Assembly (NCBI GenBank): GCA_019636245.1
Contig: JAHBXX010000019.1
Coordinates: 1-64,000 of the forward strand
DNA: 64,000 nucleotides
Source of the DNA: Planctomycetota bacterium
Lineage (GTDB): Bacteria > Planctomycetota > UBA1135 > UBA2386
Reading direction: 5' to 3'
In this document: one piece after another, positions 34,268-41,728 of the stretch
How positions within the stretch are numbered: position 1 is the first letter of the stretch
How the letters are laid out: each line of letters starts with the position of its first letter
Program-made: the position numbers and the translations under genes
The notes under the pieces: generated by a model
Database searches by the model: none
What the model was told of the DNA's origin: nothing
What the model saw: the letters and a program-made list of their open reading frames with translations, nothing else

Positions 34268-35839
34268 ATGCCGCACGACGTCGAGACCGAGTTCAGGTTC
34301 CGCGGCGCGCCCGACCTCGAAGTCGCCGCCATCGACGGAGCCCTCGCGACCGCCGGCTACCGCGACGCGGCAGCCGCGGACCATCGCTTCGTCGACACCT
34401 ACCTCGACGACGGCGAGGGTTCGCTGCAGCAGGCCGGGCTCGGGCTGCGCCTGCGGGCCTCCGGCAGCGGCCAGGAACTCGCCTGCAAGGCGCGCCGCGA
34501 GACCGAGGGCGGCCGCTGCGTGCGCGACGAGTGGACGGCGTCCTGGCCGACGACCCTGGCGCCGCGCACCGCGGCGGAGCTGCCCGACGAGCTGCGCGAT
34601 CTCGTCGAGCCGTTCGTGCTCGACCGGCCCCTGCTCGCCACCCTGCGGCTGTCGATCCGGCGCGACAGCCGCGTGCTGCCCGGCGAAGACGGCGCGCTCG
34701 GCGAACTGGCCATCGATCGCGTCGAGGCCGAGGCCGCGGGCCGGAAGGCGGCCTTCCTCGAGGTCGAACTGGAGGTGCTCGAGGACCTGCCGGGCTGCGA
34801 GCGGCTGGCGGCGCGCCTCGCCGGCCTCCTGCCCCTGCAGCCCGCCCAGGACGACAAGCCGAGCCATGCGGGTGCCCTGCTGGGACTGCAGCGACCGCCG
34901 CTGCCGGCAGCGACGCTCGCCATGACGATGCCCATCGGCGCGGCGCTGGCGGCGATCGCCGCGCCGCACCTGCAAGCGCTGCAGCAGGCCGAGGTCGGCG
35001 TGCGGCAGGACCGTGATCCCGGCCACCTGCACGCGATGCGCGTCGCCATCCGCCGTCTGCGCGAGCTGGTGCGCAGCTGCCGCGACCTCTGGCCTGCCGC
35101 CGACAGCAGGTGGCTGCTCGACGTGCTCGGCGAAGCCGGGCGGAGGCTCGGGGCCTTGCGCGACCTCGACGTGCTGCTCGCCGACCTGCCCGCGGGCATC
35201 GCCAAGCTGCCGCCCGGCCTGCTGCCCGCGGGCAAGGCGCTGCTCGACTGGGTGCGCGACCGGCGCCAGGAGGCGAAGCAGCTCGCCCTCGGCTGGCTGC
35301 GCGCGGCGACCCGCCTCGCCGACCAGCGGCGGCTGCACGCGATGCTGGTCGCCGGCCCCGCCGGCAGCGCGGCCGCCGAACCGCTGGCGACGGCGCTGGC
35401 GCCCCGGCTGCGACGGGCCAGCCGCCGGGTGGCCAAGCTGGCGCAGGCGATCCCTGACGACCTGCCGCTGGCCCCGTTGCACGAACTGCGGATCCGCTGC
35501 AAGCGGCTGCGCTACCTGGCCGAGGCGTTCGCCGACCTGCCCGGCCTCGAGTGCGGCAAGTCGCTCGCCGCGGTGACCGGCCTGCAGCAGGCGCTCGGCG
35601 AGGTCTGCGACCACGAGACCGCCGCCAGCACCCTGCTCGGCTGGGTGCCGGGGGCTGCGGCGACGCTCGCCGAGGGCCTGCAGGTCGCCGCCGCCCTCGG
35701 TGCGCTCGCGACCGGCGCGAGCACCGCGGCCGGCAAGGCCCGCAAGCGAGCCCGGCGGCAACTCGCCCGCGTCGACCGGCCCAAGGTCTACCGGCGCTTC
35801 GAGGCCGGCCTGGCTCCGGACGCCAATTTGGCACCATAA
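34268..35839 (+). CDS. CYTH-CHAD domain protein, polyphosphate-associated
   Basis: 523 residues. The CYTH domain (about 1-200) opens with HDVETEFRFRG, a variant of the ExExK signature in which Arg replaces Lys. GLRLRASGSGQELACKARRE and FLEVELEVLED are further tunnel strands. The CHAD domain (about 225-505) has the paired basic/His motifs HLHAMRVAIRRLREL and LHELRIRCKRLRYLAEAF, which bind polyphosphate in characterised members. CYTH enzymes hydrolyse triphosphate compounds. Next to ppx it probably acts in polyphosphate metabolism or granule targeting. Confidence 0.88.
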   Translation: MPHDVETEFRFRGAPDLEVAAIDGALATAGYRDAAAADHRFVDTYLDDGEGSLQQAGLGLRLRASGSGQELACKARRETEGGRCVRDEWTASWPTTLAPRTAAELPDELRDLVEPFVLDRPLLATLRLSIRRDSRVLPGEDGALGELAIDRVEAEAAGRKAAFLEVELEVLEDLPGCERLAARLAGLLPLQPAQDDKPSHAGALLGLQRPPLPAATLAMTMPIGAALAAIAAPHLQALQQAEVGVRQDRDPGHLHAMRVAIRRLRELVRSCRDLWPAADSRWLLDVLGEAGRRLGALRDLDVLLADLPAGIAKLPPGLLPAGKALLDWVRDRRQEAKQLALGWLRAATRLADQRRLHAMLVAGPAGSAAAEPLATALAPRLRRASRRVAKLAQAIPDDLPLAPLHELRIRCKRLRYLAEAFADLPGLECGKSLAAVTGLQQALGEVCDHETAASTLLGWVPGAAATLAEGLQVAAALGALATGASTAAGKARKRARRQLARVDRPKVYRRFEAGLAPDANLAP

Positions 35840-35851
35840 CGCCAATCTGGC
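35822..35851. repeat. Tandem pair of inverted repeats upstream of hsp20
   Basis: GCCAATTTGGC (35822-35832) and GCCAATCTGGC (35841-35851) are two near-identical hyphenated palindromes, 19 bp centre to centre, about two helical turns. The first overlaps the last codons of the CYTH-CHAD gene. They are AT-richer than their surroundings and look like a double operator. Confidence 0.45.
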
Positions 35852-35981
35852 ATCGAAGGCGTCCCAGCCCAGGGTTGGACCTTCCTCTCAGGTGCTTTTC
35901 GCAGCTTGCCTTATGGCGCTCATGCCATGTTGCCACGATCGGCACATCGCTTGCCTCCTCCCGGCCGTCCAAGCCCAACCG

Positions 35982-35986
35982 AGGAG
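35982..35986 (+). promoter_or_regulatory. Shine-Dalgarno of hsp20
   Basis: AGGAG, 8 nt before ATG 35995. A regular ribosome site, preceded by a 155-base leader/promoter region. No CIRCE element or ROSE-type thermometer was recognised in it. Confidence 0.55.
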
Positions 35987-35994
35987 AAAGCGCC

Positions 35995-36444
35995 ATGTCG
36001 AAGACCAGCACCAACCCGTCCCTGACCCCTCTGCTCCGCGATCCGTTCCAGAGCCTGTTCGGCCGCCTGTTCGGCGACGCGATGCAGGAGTTCTACGGCA
36101 CCACGCCGGAGAGCAACCCGGCCCCGCGCACGAACATCAGCGAGAGCGACGCCGCCTACGAGCTGGCGTTCGAACTGCCCGGCCTGGAGGAGAAGGACAT
36201 CCAGGTGCACGTGCAGGACCACGTGCTGACCGTGACCGCCGAGCGCAAGGACGAGCGCGAGACGGAAGGCAAGCGGTGGCACCGGATCGAGCACCGCTAC
36301 GGCCAGTTCTCGCGCACGATCTCGCTGCCGCAGGATGCATCGGCGAACGGCGTCGAGGCGGTCTACAAGCAGGGCGTGCTCACCGTGCACGTGCCGAAGC
36401 AGCCGGAGTCGCGGCCGACCCGGATCCAGGTCAAGGCGAACTGA
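35995..36444 (+). CDS. Small heat shock protein (Hsp20/alpha-crystallin)
   Basis: 149 residues. The alpha-crystallin domain spans about 45-140: PRTNISESDAAYELAFELPG, then VHVQDHVLTVTAERK, GQFSRTISLPQDA, and the closing GVLTVHVPK. The N-terminal arm is short and the C-terminal tail has RIQV in place of the IxI motif. It is an ATP-independent chaperone that holds unfolded proteins. Its promoter region carries two inverted repeats, suggesting repressor control. It is likely monocistronic, with a long hairpin after the stop. Confidence 0.93.
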   Translation: MSKTSTNPSLTPLLRDPFQSLFGRLFGDAMQEFYGTTPESNPAPRTNISESDAAYELAFELPGLEEKDIQVHVQDHVLTVTAERKDERETEGKRWHRIEHRYGQFSRTISLPQDASANGVEAVYKQGVLTVHVPKQPESRPTRIQVKAN

Positions 36445-36453
36445 ACGGCGCGC

Positions 36454-36512
36454 CGCGACGGCCGGCACACCCGCGGTCCGCCGCCGCGCCCGGCTCGCCC
36501 CCGGCCGTCGCG
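36454..36512 (+). terminator. Long-loop hairpin after hsp20
   Basis: CGCGACGGCCGG (36454-36465) pairs with CCGGCCGTCGCG (36501-36512), 12 bp perfect, around a 35-base loop between hsp20 and dtd. Confidence 0.4.
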
Positions 36513-36530
36513 CGGCGCCCTGCCGCCGCG

Positions 36531-36536
36531 TAGGCT
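36531..36536 (+). promoter_or_regulatory. -10-like element of dtd, probable leaderless start
   Basis: TAGGCT, 6 nt before the GTG at 36543. It supports the GTG start. Confidence 0.45.
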
Positions 36537-36542
36537 CGCCCC

Positions 36543-37028
36543 GTGATCACCGTCGTGCAGCGGGTCGCCTGGGCCCGGGTCTCGGTCGCCGGCGAAGCGG
36601 TCGGCGCGATCGACCGCGGGCTCTTGCTGCTGGTCGGCGTCGAACGCGGCGACGGCCCGGCGGACGCCGACGCCACGGCGCGCAAGGTCGCGGCGCTGCG
36701 GCTGTTCCCCGACCGCACGCCGATGGACCGCTCGGTCGTCGACGTCGGCGGCGGCTGCTTGGTCGTGAGCCAGTTCACGCTGGCCGCCGAACTGCGGCAC
36801 GGCAACCGCCCCGACTTCACCGCCGCCGCCGAGCCCGCCGTCGCCGCACCGCTCTACGAGCGCGTGGCCGGCCAGCTCGCCGCCACCGGCCTCGTGGTCG
36901 CGACCGGCCGCTTCGGCGCGGCGATGCAGGTCGAGCTCGCGAACGACGGCCCGGTCACGGTGGTGCTGACCGTGCGCGACGGCAAGGTCGTGCCCCGCCC
37001 GGAACCCGCGGCCGGCCCCGGCGACTGA
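36543..37028 (+). CDS. dtd: D-aminoacyl-tRNA deacylase
   Basis: 161 residues from GTG 36543. The active-site motifs are present: VVSQFTLAAEL (SQxxL group) and ANDGPVTVVL (GP-containing cross-subunit motif). The N-terminal VVQRVAWARVSVAGEAVGAI is typical. It removes D-amino acids mischarged onto tRNA and also glycine from tRNA-Ala. It is about 15 residues longer than E. coli Dtd because of a Pro-rich tail. Confidence 0.92.
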   Translation: MITVVQRVAWARVSVAGEAVGAIDRGLLLLVGVERGDGPADADATARKVAALRLFPDRTPMDRSVVDVGGGCLVVSQFTLAAELRHGNRPDFTAAAEPAVAAPLYERVAGQLAATGLVVATGRFGAAMQVELANDGPVTVVLTVRDGKVVPRPEPAAGPGD

Positions 37029-37085
37029 GGCGGGGCAACCGCTGCCTCGCCGGCGTCCAGCTTGGTCGGCGCCGGGCGACCGGGC

Positions 37086-38318
37086 ATGATCGGTGGCGCC
37101 GTGCACATCCTCTTTCTGGCCCCCGACACGCACGTCTACAACCACGGCTTCCTCGGGGCGCTGAAGGCGCTCGGCGCCAAGGTGTCCGGCCTCGGCATGG
37201 TCGGCCGCGACAAGCTGACGCCGGCCGCCGCGCGCCTGCTCGACGGCTACCGCGGCTGCGACCGCATGCTCGAGCACGAGGCCGTCACCAAGGCCGCGCG
37301 CGAACTGGCGACGCCGGCGTTCGATCGCATCGAGACGATCGACGAGCCGCTGGTCGAGGTGGCCGCCGCGCTGCGCGGCACCTTCGGCGTGCCCGGGCTG
37401 CCGCTGGCGACGGCGCGGCTGTGCCGGAACAAGGTGGCGATGAAGGAGTTCCTGCGCGAGCACGAGATCCCGTGCGCGCAGTCGGGCGCGGTGACCAGCG
37501 CCAAGGACGCCAGCGCCTTCGCCGAGCGCTGGGGCTACCCGGTGATCCTGAAGCCCATCGCCGGCTTCGGCTCGCTGCGCACCTTCCGCTGCGCGACGGC
37601 CGTCGAACTCGAGGCCGCGCTGCAGCAGTTGAAGCCATCGAGCCAGCAGCCGGTGGCCATCGAGGAGTTCATCGAGGGCCACGAGGGCTTCTTCGACAGC
37701 ATGTGCGACGGCGACGGGGTGCGGCACGAGTTCGCGGCGCACTACTACCCCGGGTGCCTGGAGGCGACGCAGCACCGCTGGATCTCGCCGCAGATCGCCG
37801 TCACCAACCGGATCGAGCAGGGCGGCTACGAGGAATTGCGGGGGCTGCACCGGCGCGTCGTCGACGCCCTCGGCATCCGCAACGCCGCCACCCACATGGA
37901 GTGGTTCTTCGGCCCCAAAGGGCTGAAGTTCAGCGAGATCGGCGCCCGCCCCGCGGGGGAGAAGATCTGGGACATGTACCGGGTCGCCAACGAGTTCGAC
38001 GTCTACCGCGAATGGGCGCTGGCGATCCTCGGGCGGCCGTCGCAGCAGCGCCCGAGCCGCCGCTACGCCGCCGGCTCGATCCAGATCCGCCCCGATCGCG
38101 ACGGTCGCATCGTCGGCCACCGCGGCCTCGAGGCGGCGCTGCGGCGCTGCGGCGAGTGGATCTACGAACAGTCGATCCCGGCGCCGGGCACGCCCACCAA
38201 GGCGCTGGAGCGCGGCTGGCTGGTCAACACCTGGTTCCGCCTGCGCCACCCCGACTACGACACGCTGCGCGAACTGATGGACTTCCTCGGCGAGACGGTC
38301 AAGGCCGACGCGCGCTGA
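37086..38318 (+). CDS. ATP-grasp ligase of unknown substrate
   Basis: 410 residues from ATG 37086; GTG 37101 is an alternative. N-terminal preATP-grasp: HILFLAPDTHVYNHGFLGAL. The ATP-grasp core has ARLCRNKVAMKEFLREHEIP, WGYPVILKPIAGFGSLRTF, VAIEEFIEGHEGFFDSM and the metal-binding FSEIGARPAGEKIWDMY. It resembles the biotin-carboxylase-like/carbamoyl-phosphate-synthase-like subgroup (ATP-grasp_4). The partner acid and amine are unknown. It follows dtd by 57 nt and no biosynthetic partner lies nearby. Confidence 0.8.
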   Translation: MIGGAVHILFLAPDTHVYNHGFLGALKALGAKVSGLGMVGRDKLTPAAARLLDGYRGCDRMLEHEAVTKAARELATPAFDRIETIDEPLVEVAAALRGTFGVPGLPLATARLCRNKVAMKEFLREHEIPCAQSGAVTSAKDASAFAERWGYPVILKPIAGFGSLRTFRCATAVELEAALQQLKPSSQQPVAIEEFIEGHEGFFDSMCDGDGVRHEFAAHYYPGCLEATQHRWISPQIAVTNRIEQGGYEELRGLHRRVVDALGIRNAATHMEWFFGPKGLKFSEIGARPAGEKIWDMYRVANEFDVYREWALAILGRPSQQRPSRRYAAGSIQIRPDRDGRIVGHRGLEAALRRCGEWIYEQSIPAPGTPTKALERGWLVNTWFRLRHPDYDTLRELMDFLGETVKADAR

Positions 38319-38333
38319 CGACGCCGCGCCCGC

Positions 38334-39191
38334 TCAGGCCAGGCCGAGGTCGTCCATGTCCTCCTCCTCGAAGCCGAGGTAGTGGGCGAGTTCGTGCCAC
38401 AGGGTGACGCGGATCTGCTCGACGAGGTCGTCCCGGTCCTGGGCGGCGCGCTCGAGGTTGCGCTGGAACAGGTAGATCGTGTTCGGGCGGGTGTGCGTCA
38501 GGTCGAGGTCGCCGGTGTCGGGCAACGGCACGCCGTCGAACAGACCGAGGATGTCCGGGCCGACGGCGTCGCGGTCCTCGCCGGATGCCAGCGAGGCATC
38601 GGGCAGGTCCTGCACCACCACGGGCACCCGGTCGAGGCCCTGGCGGAACTGGCGCGGCAGCCGCCGCGCCGCCTTGCGCACCTCGCGGTCGAACTCGGCC
38701 CGCGGCATGCGCACCGGCACGCGGAACCGGTCTGGCGCCACCGCGGCCGCCGCCACGAAGCATGCCTCGGCCTCGTCGAGGCGGCCGAGGTGCTCGAGCA
38801 CCGCGCCGTGCACGGCGTGCGCGTCGGCGAGCGCGTCGGACAGTTCGCGCGCGGCGCGGGCGGCCACCTCGGCGGCGTCGAAGCGCCACTGCAGGAACAG
38901 CGCCATCGCCAGCCAGCAGCGCGACGCGGCGCAGTCGGGATCCTGGTCGAGCACGGCCCGGAAGTGCGCCTCGGCCTCGGCGGGGCGGCCGAGCGCGAGG
39001 CAGGCGTCGCCGCGCAGGTAGGTCAGGTCGAGGCGGTTGCCGTCGCCGGCCGCGAGCGCGGACTCGATCGCCGCCAGCGCCTCCTCGAGGCGATCCTCGT
39101 CGAGCATCGCCTCGATGCGCTGCACCACCGGATCGTGCCCCGGCTTGCCGTCGACGTCGGGGGGCACGATGCCGTCAGGTTCGAGTTCCAT
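38334..39191 (-). CDS. TPR protein with minimal zinc metallopeptidase domain
   Basis: 285 residues. Start ATG 39191 has GGAGG at good distance and TATGGG 9 nt upstream. Residues about 15-165 contain at least three TPR-like helical pairs (LTYLRGDACLALGRPAEAEA, AVHGAVLEHLGRLDEAEA). The C-terminal third is a DUF/MMP-type zincin: VTLWHELAHYLGFEEEDM gives HExxHxxGFxE with two His and a Glu ligand. Such short domains sit in the cytosol; targets are unknown. It converges with the ATP-grasp gene. Confidence 0.8.
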   Translation of the reverse strand: MELEPDGIVPPDVDGKPGHDPVVQRIEAMLDEDRLEEALAAIESALAAGDGNRLDLTYLRGDACLALGRPAEAEAHFRAVLDQDPDCAASRCWLAMALFLQWRFDAAEVAARAARELSDALADAHAVHGAVLEHLGRLDEAEACFVAAAAVAPDRFRVPVRMPRAEFDREVRKAARRLPRQFRQGLDRVPVVVQDLPDASLASGEDRDAVGPDILGLFDGVPLPDTGDLDLTHTRPNTIYLFQRNLERAAQDRDDLVEQIRVTLWHELAHYLGFEEEDMDDLGLA

Positions 39192-39200
39192 GCGCCGCCT

Positions 39201-39206
39201 CCCATA
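39201..39206 (-). promoter_or_regulatory. -10-like element of the TPR-metallopeptidase gene
   Basis: TATGGG on the minus strand, 9 nt before ATG 39191, overlapping the GGAGG. The last base departs from TANNNT, so it is weaker than the others. Confidence 0.3.
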
Positions 39207-39367
39207 CCGCAGCGGCCCCATCGCGCGCGAGTCCCGGCCGGCCGGCGGCCATGGCCGGGCGGCGCCGGCCCGACCTTCGGCGCCGGCCCCGGCGGTGGGC
39301 GAAGTGCCCACTTGCGGGGGGCGGCACGAACGGATCCGCTTCGGGAGTCGTTCGCCGAGCCGCCGCC

Positions 39368-39811
39368 ATGATCCAGATCCGCCGCATCGTCTGCCCGACC
39401 GACTTCTCCCCCACCGCGGCCCGCGCCGTGGACTACGCCGCCGAAATGGCGCGTTCCTTCGACGCCGAACTGACGCTGCTGCACGTGATCCCGGAGATGA
39501 CCTACCCGCTGCGCAGCTTCGGCATGGCGACGGCGTTCCCGCACCTGCGGGAGGAGCTGCACCAGCGTGCCGACGACGCGCTGCAGCAGATCAAGGCGCA
39601 GCTCGGCGCGAACACGAAGGTCAGCACGCTGCTGCGCGACGGCGACGCCCATGCGCAGGTGTTGGAGTGCGCCAAGAGCCTCGGCGCGGATCTGATCGTC
39701 ATGGGCACCCATGGGCACACGGGGCTGCGGCATGCCCTGCTCGGGAGTACGGCGGAGAAGGTGGTGCGGCTGTCGGAGTGCCCGGTGCTGACGGTGCGGG
39801 CGAGCAAGTGA
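39368..39811 (+). CDS. Universal stress protein (UspA family)
   Basis: 147 residues. Opening strand IQIRRIVCPTDFSPTAARAV. The nucleotide-binding motif is complete: VMGTHGHTGLRHALLGSTAEKV, the G-x2-G-x9-G-S pattern of ATP-binding members. It is followed, in convergent orientation, by the response regulator of the oxygen-response block. In proteobacteria such genes are often under low-oxygen control; here that is only context. Confidence 0.9.
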   Translation: MIQIRRIVCPTDFSPTAARAVDYAAEMARSFDAELTLLHVIPEMTYPLRSFGMATAFPHLREELHQRADDALQQIKAQLGANTKVSTLLRDGDAHAQVLECAKSLGADLIVMGTHGHTGLRHALLGSTAEKVVRLSECPVLTVRASK

Positions 39812-39832
39812 TCGGGCCCACCGGCGGCGCCC

Positions 39833-40498
39833 TCACACGTTCAACAACCCCTCGCGGATCGCCAGCCGCGCCAGCTCCGCGGCGCTGTGGCAGTCGAGCT
39901 TGCGCTGCAGGTTCTCGCGGTGCTTCTTGACCGTCCCGAGCGACAGCCCGAGCAGCGCGGCGACCTCCTTGTTCGCCTTGCCGAGCGCCAGCAGCTGGAA
40001 CACCTCGCGCTCGCGCGGCGTCAGCACGCCCAGCGTCGTCGAGTCGCCCGGAGTCGGCACCTCGCCGCGCACCGCGCGCGCCATGATGCCGCTGGCCACC
40101 TTCGGCGACAGGTACGAGTCCCCACGACGCACCGAATCGATCGCCAGCGCCAGCTCCTCGGGCTCGCTGTCCTTCGACAGGTAGCCGTCGGCGCCCGCCT
40201 GCAGCGCCTGCTGCACGAACCTGGTGCCCTCGTGCTGCGACGCCATCAGCACGCGCGTGTGCGGCGAGGCCTTCTTCAGCGGTCCCACCGAGTCGATGCC
40301 CGAGAGACCCGGCATGGTGATGTCGAGCACGACCACGTCGGGCCTCAGCTTCTGCACCAGGTCGATGCCAGACCGCGCGTCGCCGGCGTCGCCGACGACC
40401 CGGAAGTGCGGATTGCGCTCGAGCAGCGACTTGAAGGCCGCCCGCACGATGGCTTGGTCGTCGATCAGGACGATGCTGGTCGTCTGCTTGTCGGTCAT
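39833..40498 (-). CDS. NarL/FixJ-type response regulator (REC-LuxR HTH)
   Basis: 221 residues. The receiver domain (about 8-125) has acidic pocket D13/D14, phospho-acceptor D59 in VVLDITMPG and K109. The LuxR-type HTH (about 155-218) reads LTPREREVFQLLALGKANKEVA then GTVKKHRENLQRKL. The start overlaps the stop of the REC-histidine kinase gene (ATGA), so the two are a pair. With a FixL-like kinase and cbb3 oxidase genes near, control of microaerobic genes is the best guess. Confidence 0.88.
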   Translation of the reverse strand: MTDKQTTSIVLIDDQAIVRAAFKSLLERNPHFRVVGDAGDARSGIDLVQKLRPDVVVLDITMPGLSGIDSVGPLKKASPHTRVLMASQHEGTRFVQQALQAGADGYLSKDSEPEELALAIDSVRRGDSYLSPKVASGIMARAVRGEVPTPGDSTTLGVLTPREREVFQLLALGKANKEVAALLGLSLGTVKKHRENLQRKLDCHSAAELARLAIREGLLNV

Positions 40499-41589
40499 GA
40501 CTGTCCTCCTGGTTGCGACGGCGCCGTCTCGGCCGCCGGCAGGTCGATACGGAAGCAGGCGCCGGAGCCCGGTCGGTCCACCAGCGAGATCGTCCCGCCG
40601 TGCGACTCGACCACCTTGCGGCAGAAGGCCAGGCCGATGCCCGTCCCGTACTGTTTGGAACTGTGGAACGGCTTGAAGATTTCCTCCCGCAGGGCGGCGG
40701 GCACGCCCGGACCGTCGTCCTCCACCTCGACCACCGCACGGTCGCCGGCGCGCCGGCAGCGGACCGCGACCCGGCCGCGCCCCTCACCGGCCTCGGCGGC
40801 GTTGCGCAGCAGGTTGGTCAGCACCTCGCCGAACAGCTGCGGGTCGACGTTGGCGCGCACCCCCGGCTCGGCGGCGACCGACATCTCGAAGGCCGCGGCG
40901 ACCGGCAGCGCCGCCGTCTCGCGCACGGCCGTCTCGACCAGCGCCACGAGGTCGGTCGGCTGCGGTTGCAGCCGCAACGGCTTGGCGAACGACAACGTCT
41001 GGCCGAGCATGCGCTCGATGCGGCTGAGGTTGCCGACGAACTCCTCGACCAGCACCCGGTCCTCGATGCCGAGCCGCTCGCCGACCGCTCGCAAGGCGTG
41101 GCGCAGACTGGTGATCGGCGTGCGGATCTCGTGGCTGAGCACGGCCGCCGACTCGCCGAGGCTGGCCAGGTTCTTCAGCAGCTGCATCTCGGTCTGCCGG
41201 GCCTGGTCCCGTTCCCGCAGCAGATGGACGTGCCGCAGGGCGCGGGCGACGACCTCCAGCAGCTTGTCCTTGGTCACCGGCTTGCTGATGTAGTCGAAGG
41301 CGCCACGGCGCACGGCCTCGGAGGCCGTCTCGACGTTGGGCTCGCCGGTGATCAGCACCACCGGCTCCTGGCACTGCCGCACCTCGACGACCTCGCGCAG
41401 CACGTGCATGCCGTCGAACAGCGGCATGACGATGTCGGTGACCAGCAGCTCGAACTGCCCCGGCCACAGGTGGGACTCGACCTCCTGGAAGGAGCCGCCG
41501 CGCACGACGTGGTGGCCCTGCTGCTCCAGGAAGCGGGCCAGCGTCTGCAGCAACCGGGCTTCGTCGTCGATCAGGATGATGCGGGCCAT
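40495..41589 (-). CDS. REC-histidine kinase hybrid (receiver at the N-terminus)
   Basis: 364 residues from ATG 41589, the start of the receiver fold (MARIILIDDEARLL). The receiver has D52 in VTDIVMP and K103. A coiled linker leads to HisKA with AVLSHEIRTP (H153). The HATPase domain has LLRNAAEAG (N box), VEDDGPGVP (G1), YGTGIGLAF (G2). It has no membrane segment or other sensor, so it is likely driven by phosphotransfer into its own receiver, perhaps from the FixL-like kinase encoded divergently. It is coupled by ATGA overlap to the LuxR-type regulator. Confidence 0.88.
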   Translation of the reverse strand: MARIILIDDEARLLQTLARFLEQQGHHVVRGGSFQEVESHLWPGQFELLVTDIVMPLFDGMHVLREVVEVRQCQEPVVLITGEPNVETASEAVRRGAFDYISKPVTKDKLLEVVARALRHVHLLRERDQARQTEMQLLKNLASLGESAAVLSHEIRTPITSLRHALRAVGERLGIEDRVLVEEFVGNLSRIERMLGQTLSFAKPLRLQPQPTDLVALVETAVRETAALPVAAAFEMSVAAEPGVRANVDPQLFGEVLTNLLRNAAEAGEGRGRVAVRCRRAGDRAVVEVEDDGPGVPAALREEIFKPFHSSKQYGTGIGLAFCRKVVESHGGTISLVDRPGSGACFRIDLPAAETAPSQPGGQS

Positions 41590-41728
41590 GGGGGGAGGAC
41601 TCGGGGCGACGGCGACTGCCACCGCATTCTGTTGCGCTGCGCCCGGGCGGCTTGCGGGTCGAAGTTCGTAGTCGCGCCGCGCCTTTTGCGTAGCCAAGCC
41701 GAGCGGCGGTCAGGGAACATGGCCCGCG

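Noticed and set aside
35820..35845. Possible sigma-54 promoter (TGGCAC) ahead of hsp20
   Set aside because: The -12 GC element does not fall at the required distance; the TGGCA belongs to the inverted repeat instead.
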